Shown here one piece after another: positions 1 through 5,732 of a stretch of 7,228 nucleotides of DNA. Origin of the DNA: Thermoplasmatota archaeon (lineage in GTDB: Archaea; Thermoplasmatota; Thermoplasmata; RBG-16-68-12; JAGMCJ01); contig JAJISH010000077.1 of the NCBI GenBank assembly GCA_022848825.1, positions 1-7,228 of the forward strand, given 5' to 3'. Position 1 is the stretch's first letter. Each line of letters begins with the position of its first letter. The notes under the pieces are model-generated. The model made no database searches and was not told the origin of the DNA. It was given only the letters and a program-made list of their open reading frames with translations. The translations under genes were made by a program, and so were the position numbers.

Positions 1-205
1 AGGCAACTAGAGGGTGAAGCTTCCTCACGAGACCCTCTTGCACTCATCTTGGTGAAATGAATGCTCAGTCTTCCCTCTTTCCACGTCCCGAATCTCTCCA
101 CATTGGCCATGAGAACCTGAGGATAAGAAGATATCGTTCTGACACGGCGGATGGAAGTCGATTCGGGTCCTGCTCTCTCGGTGCTCTCTCTCGCTTCGGC
201 CAGCT
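1..205. other. Upstream region without a convincing gene
   Basis: No open frame here has a believable start, ribosome binding site and protein-like composition. In frame 1 of the plus strand, positions 1-60 read as 19 sense codons ending in TGA at 58-60, which could be the last residues of a gene that begins before the window; the stretch is too short to judge. Minus-strand frames across 25-295 give charged, low-complexity peptides without motifs. Positions 171-193 hold two near-identical CT-rich copies (TGCTCTCTCG at 171-180 and a similar copy at 182-193) just ahead of the first gene's control region. Confidence 0.4.
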
Positions 206-223
206 GTTATCATTCCCGATAAC
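206..223. promoter_or_regulatory. Perfect inverted repeat, candidate operator
   Basis: GTTATC at 206-211 and GATAAC at 218-223 are exact reverse complements separated by 6 bases. The dyad ends about 12 bases before the TATA-like box of the RAM gene. That is where an archaeal activator or repressor dimer could contact or block TFB/TBP. No regulator can be named from the sequence. A 6-bp dyad can arise by chance, so position is the main argument. Confidence 0.4.
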
Positions 224-225
224 GA

Positions 226-242
226 AGTAGAAGGGATTTAAG
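226..242 (+). promoter_or_regulatory. Probable BRE/TATA promoter of the RAM gene
   Basis: A purine-rich stretch (GTAGAAGG, about 227-234) precedes the AT-rich box GATTTAAG at 235-242. Archaeal initiation usually falls about 25 bases past the box centre, here near 264. That gives a leader of roughly 23 bases that still contains the Shine-Dalgarno site (AGGAGAT, 274-280). The box is a moderate match to the archaeal consensus. Confidence 0.45.
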
Positions 243-286
243 AGCCGATTCACGACCTCATCACAAGGCAGATAGGAGATGTCGAT

Positions 287-781
287 ATGACACACATGGA
301 AGGAAACAGCTTACTGTTTCTCAAGATAAGGAGCGGTTCCATAGATGAAGCCGCTTCCGACCTGAGAAGCAGACCAGAGGTTACACATGTGTACCCTCTG
401 TTGGGCCACTGGGACATGGTCGTCTCAGTGAACATCCCGGAATACGAGAGCCTGAGAGGCTTCACTGATCAGGTGGTAGAGAGGCCTTACTGCGAGAGAG
501 CGTCATTCTATCCCTGCTTCGAGCAGTGGACGAGGGAGACGCCATCGGAGGCTCCAATAACCGGGTGGGCAATGATTCGAACGACGAAGACCGAAGAGAC
601 CTTCAAGAGACTCCAGGAGTACGATCAGGTCTACTGGATGACTCAGACCGGAGGAGAGTACAACATAGTCGTCCAAATGGGAGCGAGAGAGCTCAACGAC
701 CTCAGTAGCTTCATCACGTCCGAGATACACAACATCCCGGGAGTGACGAGAACAGAGACGTACCCATCCCCCAGCGAGTGA
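287..781 (+). CDS. Tandem RAM-domain (Lrp/AsnC ligand-binding type) protein
   Basis: A 164-residue cytoplasmic protein with no signal peptide, membrane segment or helix-turn-helix. It reads as two copies of the RAM (regulation of amino acid metabolism) alpha-beta fold. Copy 1, about residues 8-80, has LLFLKIRSGSIDEAASDL, then GHWDMVVSV and an EYESLRGFTDQVV helix. Copy 2, about 91-160, has TGWAMIRTTKTEETFKRL, then GGEYNIVVQM, a helix LNDLSSFITSEI and PGVTRTETY. The 'G-x-[YW]-[DN]-hydrophobic' strand is the family hallmark. In Lrp/AsnC proteins this domain binds amino acids or related effectors and drives oligomerisation; stand-alone forms are common in archaea. The ATG at 287 is chosen because GGAG at 275-278 lies 8 bases upstream; the in-frame ATG at 296 would be 17 bases away. 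The gene converges on the giant secreted-protein gene, with 110 bases between stops. The ligand and partner are unknown. Confidence 0.85.
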   Translation: MTHMEGNSLLFLKIRSGSIDEAASDLRSRPEVTHVYPLLGHWDMVVSVNIPEYESLRGFTDQVVERPYCERASFYPCFEQWTRETPSEAPITGWAMIRTTKTEETFKRLQEYDQVYWMTQTGGEYNIVVQMGARELNDLSSFITSEIHNIPGVTRTETYPSPSE

Positions 782-798
782 CCTCTCAAGACACCAAA

Positions 799-835
799 GG
801 GAGGCTGTAGTCCCCAAAGGTCGGCTCAGCCTCCC
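799..835. terminator. Stem-loop between convergent genes
   Basis: GGGAGGCTG at 799-807 is the exact reverse complement of CAGCCTCCC at 827-835, giving a 9-bp GC-rich stem with a 19-base loop. It starts 18 bases past the stop codon of the RAM gene, in the spacer facing the end of the giant minus-strand gene, so it could serve both transcripts. No T run follows it directly on either strand. It may therefore act in 3'-end stability or processing rather than as a classical terminator. Confidence 0.45.
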
Positions 836-874
836 ACTATTCCCCAGGCTGGAATCCTCCCAGCATCAAGAATG

Positions 875-887
875 TCTTACTTCTTTT
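875..887 (+). terminator. T-rich run, possible archaeal terminator
   Basis: The plus strand reads TTACTTCTTTTC-like sequence here, about 95 bases past the RAM gene stop. Archaeal RNA polymerase often terminates at short T-rich tracts without a hairpin. The run is interrupted and abuts the stop codon of the minus-strand gene, so the call is tentative. Confidence 0.3.
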
Positions 888-891
888 CGGA

Positions 892-3800
892 CTACGACAC
901 TTCAATCGTCCAGTCCGCATCCATATCCACCCTGACCCAATACGCCTCTCCCGCCAGAAGCACATCCGCATCTCCGAGCACTCTCAGGAAGTGAGGTGGG
1001 GCAGAATCGTATCCCTCCGCCCTCGTGGCACCGATTTCCACCTTCAGATCAGCAACCGCATATGTCGTGTTGAACGAAGGGAACGACACTAGATTCCATC
1101 CCTCGTACAGATGTATCGTCGTCTGAGCGGGAACAGCTCCCGCGACCGTGAGTCTGCAGTCCCCCGTCACGTTCACCCACAGTCCCACCGTGTGATCCAC
1201 GCTCCACAGCCCGCGTCTGTATGCCTTGGACATCATGTACCATGTCCATTCATTCTCGGAGGAGTCGTAGGACCACGCCATGTCGAATTCGACGGTCTGA
1301 AGGACCTTCTCCACGGACTCGTTCGACTGAATCAACGGTATGGAGACGAGGTTTGGTCCCTCGGATAGCGGGCGTGTGAACTTCGCAGCCTGCCTGTCCG
1401 CGCAGGCCCTCTCCCCTGAGGAAGTCGCAGCGCACACCCTGAAGAAGTAGTTCCAGGAATTCCCGCCAATGTTCTGTACGAGATACTCGCCCTTTCCCGC
1501 GGGAGAGGTTCCGAGGAGCGAGTAGCTAATGCCGCTCGGGTCGTAGATGATCGAGTAGCGGATTTCATAGTAGTCAACTCTCCCGGGATCGTCCGGTGAG
1601 AGGTTCCAGGTTATCCTGACGTCGCTGAGTGAAGGACCTTCCAGCTCCGCCGACACCCCATCGGGCTTCGCGACGGGAGGGGGAGCGAGGCAGTCCACGT
1701 AGACGGTGGGGAAGAGGACGACTCTCTGAATGTCGCCCCAATCCAGCCCCATCGTCCTTGAGTCCGGTGGTACGTTGGCGAGCTGATGGCCTTCCAGGCC
1801 ACATGTCACTCTGAACGAGACAGACCAGAAGTCGCCGACATGGATTGACGATTCATCCCAAGCGAGGGCTGTACCTACAGGGTATGTCCTAATCGTTGGT
1901 GGTCTCCCAGCACCAGTCTCCGGGTCAATGGCACTATTGGCGACATAGTGGATGTATGGTGGTAGCGTGTCCTGAATCAGAGGACTGGTGTCGGTCATAT
2001 CAGGGTCATAGAGGGCAACGCTCCTCTCTATCAGTCCTATCTCATCCCTCATGCCGTCCATGATCTGAGCCGAATCCGCGAAGACGTATCTCGTTCCCGA
2101 GATGCGTGCCATCTCCTCGAGAAGCCACGTCTCCGGGCCGCCATGATCCCCCCTTATCCCGATGGGATAGACTGAGATGTTGCGAACCGAGGCCCATTCA
2201 ACGGGTTGCCAGGGATGTGGATCAATGGGAGCCTGCCACGCGTTGATTCCGTCAGTGAAGAGGAAGACAACCTTCTTGTGGTCCTCTCTGCCGTGGTCAT
2301 AGAGGTTGCGAACTGTTTCATCGATGGCGCAACCTATCCTGGTATGGGAAGACGGCAAGCCTGGCTCGGGGTCAGGGATTACCCTCGATTCCGTTCTCAG
2401 GTCCGCTTCGACCTCCGCCATGTTCCCGCTCAGAGTTCCTTTGAAGATCGGAAGCCCCGCGAAGAAGACCACAGCTGCCCTGTCCGGAGGTCTCATCTGC
2501 TTCAGATATGTGAGAACAAGGGTCTTCTCCAGGCTGAAGTTGAGATTGCCTATGCTGTTGGACTTGTCAACGAGGAAGATGACGTCCTGGGGCGTGTCGT
2601 AGTATATGCTGGAACCGGTCCCTCTGACCTCCAGAGTGATCGTCGTCTCCATCGCGTAGCCAGGTCCGGAGCTCTCGACGTATATCTCCCCGGGGAATAG
2701 CGACTTGTCCACCTCCACGCTCGGAAAAGGCCTCGTCACGATCAGGGCCTCTCCCCACAACGAAGGATTGTTCGACGATGTTGCCCTCACCGTCGTGTTC
2801 TCATAGGATTGGACACCGGGGCTGGTCGGTATGGTCACCTTGACGACCATCGCAATGGTGCTGAACGGGGGGACGAGACCAACATCGGGAACGCCATCGC
2901 CGTCTGCCAGGGAATCGGTGAGTGGTGTGATGCCATTGGCACGGAACAGGTCGACTGACCATCCGTTCGGCTCTGAAGTATGTGCGATGTCTATGTAGTC
3001 CGAAGCGCCTCCCCTATTGGATACGACGAGTTCGTACGAGGCCCGCTCACCTGGATTGCCATTCTTCCACTGATCGGGTCCGATGCTCACGACAGAGGGC
3101 GTCGGGAGAAGATCGAAGTCCCAGCCTGCCTGCGAGGACGTCCCGTCGTCAAAGCCATCGTATGTCCCATTGCCTTCTGGTACCCTGGCCATCGACAAAC
3201 CGGGGGTGTGAGGCGTGCTCCAGCCCACCATGTCCATGAGCTTACCCGATGGGCCGTAGAGGTAGACATTGTCCCCTGAGGACGTGAGAGAGGAGAAGAG
3301 GGCCGGATTCGCCGACCTCATGACGGCGTACGTTGGGTTTTCCTCCGTGAGGGTGATCGAGGGTAGGACGTGAACCGAATCGCACGCTATCACGTATCCG
3401 TTCGTGACGATCTGCTTGTCCCCTATCAGCTTCACCTCTATGAATGCGTCCGAGGCGATGAGAGGATTGAAGAGAACCTCATTGAGGACAAGCCTCGGGT
3501 TGCTTTCCACATCCGCAACATTGTTGTTCGAGCCGAACGTCGGAGTCGGGTCTCGAATCCAGTCGAAGTCGTATCTCATGCCCGCCCAGTGCCTGGCGAC
3601 GGACTCTCCTGCGATGGGGTCGGGCGTCGTTCCCCTCTGACCGTAGCCCACGAAGTCGAAGTAGCTCACGCCCCGATGCAGGATGAGGAATCCTCCCTCG
3701 TCCCCGAGGGTGATGTCAACCGTGAGATCCACGGAGGGGCTGTCGCCGACCGTCCTGTGAGCTCCAGCGGGCATAGTTCCCAGAGGTGAGAGGTCGATCT

Positions 3801-5208
3801 CGCCCACGCCATCGACGCGAATCTGGACGTTCGTGAGGTCGAAGTCGTTGCTGCCATAGTTGTATATCTCGATGGCCTCCTGTCCGTCAGGTGAGTCCCT
3901 GACCTCCGTTATCTGGAGAGAGGAGATCAATGTCTTGGCGAAGTAAACATGCCAATTCGCAATCGACCTCTTGTCCATCCAAACGACATAGATCTCGTGC
4001 CCGTAGGTGGCTATCGCAGGATACTGCTGACGCGTGTCGTCGTCGTTCACGTCCCCATTGCCAAGAGTGTCGTCGACAATGACGTCTAGGCTGAGTTCCC
4101 CTCCACCATTCCAGCTCCTTCCCCCGTCCGAGGAGTAGGTGAAGTACACCCCGAAATCGGACTGCCTCTCACAGGACCAGACGACATAGATGTTGCCGGC
4201 TCCCACACTTATTCGCGGAGCATCCTGTTCCGTGACGTGGGGACCTCCGTGGTCCACGCGAACTGGATCGGTCCAAGACACTCCCGAATCATCGGATCTG
4301 GAGAACTCCACTATCCAATCGTAATCCTGTTCCCGAAACGCCCACGCGACGACAACGCCCCCGCCTGGCTCCACTCCGACATCAGGTTTCTCCCTGATAA
4401 TGCGAAAGGTCTGGCTGTCTGCCACGTGCGTGGCGTACCAGTTCACGCCGTCGGACGAGTGAGCACTCCAGATGGCGGTGAAATAGACATCGTAGCTTTC
4501 CCGCCAGACTATGTACACATCCGTGAGGCCACTCGTCGCGACGGAGGGGCTGACGTTCCACTCATCTGTCACGGACACCCGTGTGTCCGAGGTCCAGGTC
4601 AAGCCGCCATCATGGGAGGAGGAAACGTATATCTGGTAGACGGGATTCCGTCCGTCCTTCCACGCGACGTACACGACCCCGTCGCCCGTTACTCCAACGG
4701 AAGGCTGCATGCTTCGGAATGTGACATCACCGTGGTCGACTCTCGTGAATAGCCAACTTCCTCCTCTGTCATGCGAGTAGGAGATCTGGATGTGCCAATC
4801 ACCGCCAATGATCGCCTCGTAGACTACGTATATGCTCCCCTTGTGCAAAGGGCTGGTCGTGTCGATGGCGATCTTGGGCTTGCGGTGCTTGTGCCCGGGT
4901 GATTGGAAATCGATCTCGACTTCGGGAGACCAGGTAAGGCCAGAGTCTGTCGAACTGGAATAGGATATCGACGGATCCGCTGTCACATTGTTCTCCCAGA
5001 CCGCGTGCAGGACGCCAAGGTCATCCGCTGCGATCGAAGGATACCAAGTGTTCTTCGGGCTCTGGTCTATTCTGATGTTGGGCGTGGAAAAGGAAAGCCC
5101 GCCTGCTGTCTCGGACATGAGCGGGAGGGTGAGCGTGAAGAACGATATTACCAGGACCATTGAGACTGACGAGGTAAGCATCTTCCGTCCAAACCGATTG
5201 TTTCGCAT
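892..5208 (-). CDS. Giant secreted BNR / lamin-tail / vWA / FN3 protein
   Basis: About 1438 residues from the chosen start; function unknown, exported. Residues 1-36 are a signal peptide (RNNRFGRK, then a hydrophobic core of about 22). About 40-428 form a propeller with six Asp boxes (S-x-D-x-G-x-T/S-W) at 86, 145, 198, 251, 305 and 359; the fourth is degenerate. Two lamin-tail-like domains follow (431-570; 572-705, with LVLNEVLFNP), then a NEW3/CARDB-like beta domain (705-826). A von Willebrand A domain (873-1065) has a full metal-binding MIDAS: D881-x-S883-x-S885, T956 and D986 in FTDG. After more beta sequence come FN3 (1176-1278) and two C-terminal lobes (1282-1438) with NLVSIP and GWNLVSFP. 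No C-terminal anchor or PGF-type sorting tail is visible. The reading frame extends to an ATG at 5268, but GTGGAGG lies five bases before the ATG at 5208 and the TATA box argues against the longer form. Adhesion or matrix binding is inference. Confidence 0.9.
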   Translation of the reverse strand: MRNNRFGRKMLTSSVSMVLVISFFTLTLPLMSETAGGLSFSTPNIRIDQSPKNTWYPSIAADDLGVLHAVWENNVTADPSISYSSSTDSGLTWSPEVEIDFQSPGHKHRKPKIAIDTTSPLHKGSIYVVYEAIIGGDWHIQISYSHDRGGSWLFTRVDHGDVTFRSMQPSVGVTGDGVVYVAWKDGRNPVYQIYVSSSHDGGLTWTSDTRVSVTDEWNVSPSVATSGLTDVYIVWRESYDVYFTAIWSAHSSDGVNWYATHVADSQTFRIIREKPDVGVEPGGGVVVAWAFREQDYDWIVEFSRSDDSGVSWTDPVRVDHGGPHVTEQDAPRISVGAGNIYVVWSCERQSDFGVYFTYSSDGGRSWNGGGELSLDVIVDDTLGNGDVNDDDTRQQYPAIATYGHEIYVVWMDKRSIANWHVYFAKTLISSLQITEVRDSPDGQEAIEIYNYGSNDFDLTNVQIRVDGVGEIDLSPLGTMPAGAHRTVGDSPSVDLTVDITLGDEGGFLILHRGVSYFDFVGYGQRGTTPDPIAGESVARHWAGMRYDFDWIRDPTPTFGSNNNVADVESNPRLVLNEVLFNPLIASDAFIEVKLIGDKQIVTNGYVIACDSVHVLPSITLTEENPTYAVMRSANPALFSSLTSSGDNVYLYGPSGKLMDMVGWSTPHTPGLSMARVPEGNGTYDGFDDGTSSQAGWDFDLLPTPSVVSIGPDQWKNGNPGERASYELVVSNRGGASDYIDIAHTSEPNGWSVDLFRANGITPLTDSLADGDGVPDVGLVPPFSTIAMVVKVTIPTSPGVQSYENTTVRATSSNNPSLWGEALIVTRPFPSVEVDKSLFPGEIYVESSGPGYAMETTITLEVRGTGSSIYYDTPQDVIFLVDKSNSIGNLNFSLEKTLVLTYLKQMRPPDRAAVVFFAGLPIFKGTLSGNMAEVEADLRTESRVIPDPEPGLPSSHTRIGCAIDETVRNLYDHGREDHKKVVFLFTDGINAWQAPIDPHPWQPVEWASVRNISVYPIGIRGDHGGPETWLLEEMARISGTRYVFADSAQIMDGMRDEIGLIERSVALYDPDMTDTSPLIQDTLPPYIHYVANSAIDPETGAGRPPTIRTYPVGTALAWDESSIHVGDFWSVSFRVTCGLEGHQLANVPPDSRTMGLDWGDIQRVVLFPTVYVDCLAPPPVAKPDGVSAELEGPSLSDVRITWNLSPDDPGRVDYYEIRYSIIYDPSGISYSLLGTSPAGKGEYLVQNIGGNSWNYFFRVCAATSSGERACADRQAAKFTRPLSEGPNLVSIPLIQSNESVEKVLQTVEFDMAWSYDSSENEWTWYMMSKAYRRGLWSVDHTVGLWVNVTGDCRLTVAGAVPAQTTIHLYEGWNLVSFPSFNTTYAVADLKVEIGATRAEGYDSAPPHFLRVLGDADVLLAGEAYWVRVDMDADWTIEVS
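895..1365 (-). repeat. Tandem C-terminal lobes of the giant protein
   Basis: The last 157 residues hold two diverged copies of one module. Each opens with a turn and strand (GPNLVSIPL; EGWNLVSFPS). An aromatic stretch follows, and each closes with a G/A-x-W-V-x-V strand (GLWVNVTGDCRLTVAG; AYWVRVDMDADWTIEV). Modules of this look end many archaeal and bacterial secreted proteins. Whether they bind the envelope or simply cap the protein is not known. Confidence 0.65.
2014..2592 (-). other. von Willebrand A domain with intact MIDAS
   Basis: This segment encodes VIFLVDKSNSIG (DxSxS), a mid-domain SSHTRIGCAIDE that supplies the MIDAS threonine, and VVFLFTDGIN (TDG). All five classical metal-coordinating positions are present. 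In this family such domains bind protein or matrix ligands through a divalent cation. Confidence 0.85.
3925..5091 (-). repeat. Six-bladed BNR (Asp-box) propeller segment
   Basis: Six repeat units of about 53-59 residues, each pairing an IYVVW/VYVAW-type strand with an Asp-box turn such as SHDGGLTW or SSDGGRSW. The spacing and count match a six-bladed sialidase-like fold. This supports the fold only; no catalytic identity can be assigned. Confidence 0.8.
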
Positions 5209-5211
5209 GGT

Positions 5212-5221
5212 CTCCTCCACC
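5212..5221 (-). promoter_or_regulatory. Shine-Dalgarno site that sets the giant gene's start
   Basis: On the minus strand the sequence is GGTGGAGGAGACC followed by ATG. GGAGG ends 5 bases before the ATG at 5208-5206. The two upstream in-frame ATGs (5268 and 5226) have no comparable site ahead of them. Confidence 0.75.
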
Positions 5222-5276
5222 CGCATGAGCCGAGACGATCGTGTTGCACCGTCTGAAGAGAACATCATGATGACAG

Positions 5277-5288
5277 AATATATATTTT
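5277..5288 (-). promoter_or_regulatory. TATA box of the giant secreted-protein gene
   Basis: The minus strand reads AAAATATATATT with a purine-rich ACGAGAG stretch just upstream as a possible BRE. It is the strongest TATA-like element in the window. Initiation about 25 bases past its centre (5282) falls near 5255-5257, giving a leader of about 47 bases to the ATG at 5208. A start at the ATG at 5268 would lie upstream of that transcript. Confidence 0.7.
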
Positions 5289-5373
5289 CTCTCGTCTTGC
5301 GTGGATGTTAGGCTGGACGATGTCTGTCACACATCATTGCAGGTGAGTCACGTATTTCCGCCTAAATCGAGCG

Positions 5374-5401
5374 CGGGCGAGCCACATACGTTGGCTCCCC
5401 G
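5374..5401. repeat. Strong hairpin in the divergent spacer
   Basis: GAGCCA (5379-5384) pairs with TGGCTC (5392-5397) around a 7-base loop. The stem extends outward with CGGG (5374-5377) against CCCG (5398-5401), leaving one bulged C at 5378. That makes 10 base pairs, mostly GC. It is not followed by a T run. Confidence 0.5.
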
Positions 5402-5515
5402 ACCACACTCCCCATCGATCCAGGAAGAGATGTCCACAAGATACCTCGGTAAGAATGTCGCCCTCCATTATCGACTCCGACACGAGTTCAGTCAAACCGC
5501 CTCACGGAGCACGGT

Positions 5516-5572
5516 CATTGCAGTCCAGAGATGTGAGCATTCCCAGCACAGCGACATTTCTTCTGTGCAATG
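5516..5572. repeat. Long imperfect hairpin in the divergent spacer
   Basis: CATTGCA (5516-5522) pairs exactly with TGCAATG (5566-5572). After a three-base bulge the stem continues: CAGA (5526-5529) with TCTG (5562-5565), GA (5530-5531) with TC (5559-5560), and TGT (5532-5534) with ACA (5554-5556). This totals about 16 pairs. An alternative inner hairpin, GCACAG (5546-5551) with CTGTGC (5563-5568), would compete with it. Confidence 0.4.
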
Positions 5573-5588
5573 TGGAGAACTCCAATAA

Positions 5589-5617
5589 CGAAGCCCCGAC
5601 GAAGGTGGGGGTCTTCG
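5589..5617. repeat. Third hairpin in the divergent spacer
   Basis: CGAAG plus CCCC (5589-5597) pair with GGGG (5608-5611) and CTTCG (5613-5617) around a 10-base loop, with one bulged T at 5612. It ends about 47 bases before the candidate promoter of the kelch gene. Confidence 0.4.
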
Positions 5618-5663
5618 GTACAGTCGACAAGAGACGCCAGTTGGCACCTTCCTCCTGTCCTGC

Positions 5664-5678
5664 CGAAAGGAATAAGTA
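5664..5678 (+). promoter_or_regulatory. Candidate BRE/TATA promoter of the kelch gene
   Basis: CGAAAGG (5664-5670) resembles a BRE and is followed by AATAAGTA (5671-5678), a weak TATA-like box. Initiation would fall near 5699, leaving a leader of about 33 bases with the Shine-Dalgarno site. A second AT-rich word, CATAAAC near 5694-5700, is less likely because initiation would then fall inside the ribosome binding site. Confidence 0.4.
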
Positions 5679-5720
5679 GAAGGAGGCCCAACTCATAAAC
5701 ACAATCCAACTTGGATGTGT

Positions 5721-5730
5721 GGAGGAGGAG
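5721..5730 (+). promoter_or_regulatory. Shine-Dalgarno site for a GTG start
   Basis: GGAGGAGGAG lies directly ahead of TC and the GTG at 5733. It favours GTG as the initiator over the in-frame ATG at 5715. That ATG has no such site upstream and would translate the purine run as Gly-Gly-Gly. Confidence 0.65.
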
Positions 5731-5732
5731 TC

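Larger units (their letters stand above)
5289..5663. other. Long divergent spacer with structured segments
   Basis: About 375 bases between the two promoters. Short open frames exist on both strands (for example plus 5301-5588 and minus 5502-5702), but none has a Shine-Dalgarno site, recognisable motif or protein-like composition, so no gene is called. Three predicted hairpins lie inside and are listed separately. No tRNA-like T-arm or anticodon arm was found. The nine-base word TCATTGCAG occurs at 5334-5342 and again at 5515-5523. Confidence 0.5.

Noticed and set aside
1..60. C-terminal end of a plus-strand gene
   Set aside because: Frame 1 is open for 19 codons and ends in TGA, but that length is expected by chance and no motif is visible.
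503..817. Minus-strand open frame of 104 codons
   Set aside because: It is antisense to the RAM gene, with no supporting start signal.
2206..2700. Plus-strand open frame of 164 codons
   Set aside because: It lies opposite the vWA domain, whose motifs on the minus strand are unambiguous.
3370..3789. Plus-strand open frame of 139 codons
   Set aside because: It lies opposite the lamin-tail segment of the giant protein and shows no protein-like features.
4237..4752. Plus-strand open frame of 171 codons opposite the giant gene
   Set aside because: It is antisense to the well-supported BNR propeller, has no ribosome binding site or motif, and reflects the codon bias of the true strand.
3925..5091. 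Sialidase enzyme activity for the Asp-box propeller
   Set aside because: Asp boxes mark the fold, not catalysis, and occur in many non-enzymatic propellers; I could not identify the arginine triad and nucleophile tyrosine with confidence.
5460..5520. tRNA-like segment in the divergent spacer
   Set aside because: A GTTCA word at 5486-5490 suggested a T-loop, but no acceptor, D or anticodon arm can be drawn around it.
5301..5588. Plus-strand open frame of 95 codons in the divergent spacer
   Set aside because: No Shine-Dalgarno site, no motif, an irregular composition rich in Ser and His, and overlap with predicted hairpins.
5502..5702. Minus-strand open frame of 66 codons with a hydrophobic start
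   Set aside because: Its N terminus looks faintly like a signal sequence, but it runs through the kelch gene's promoter and two hairpins and lacks a ribosome binding site.
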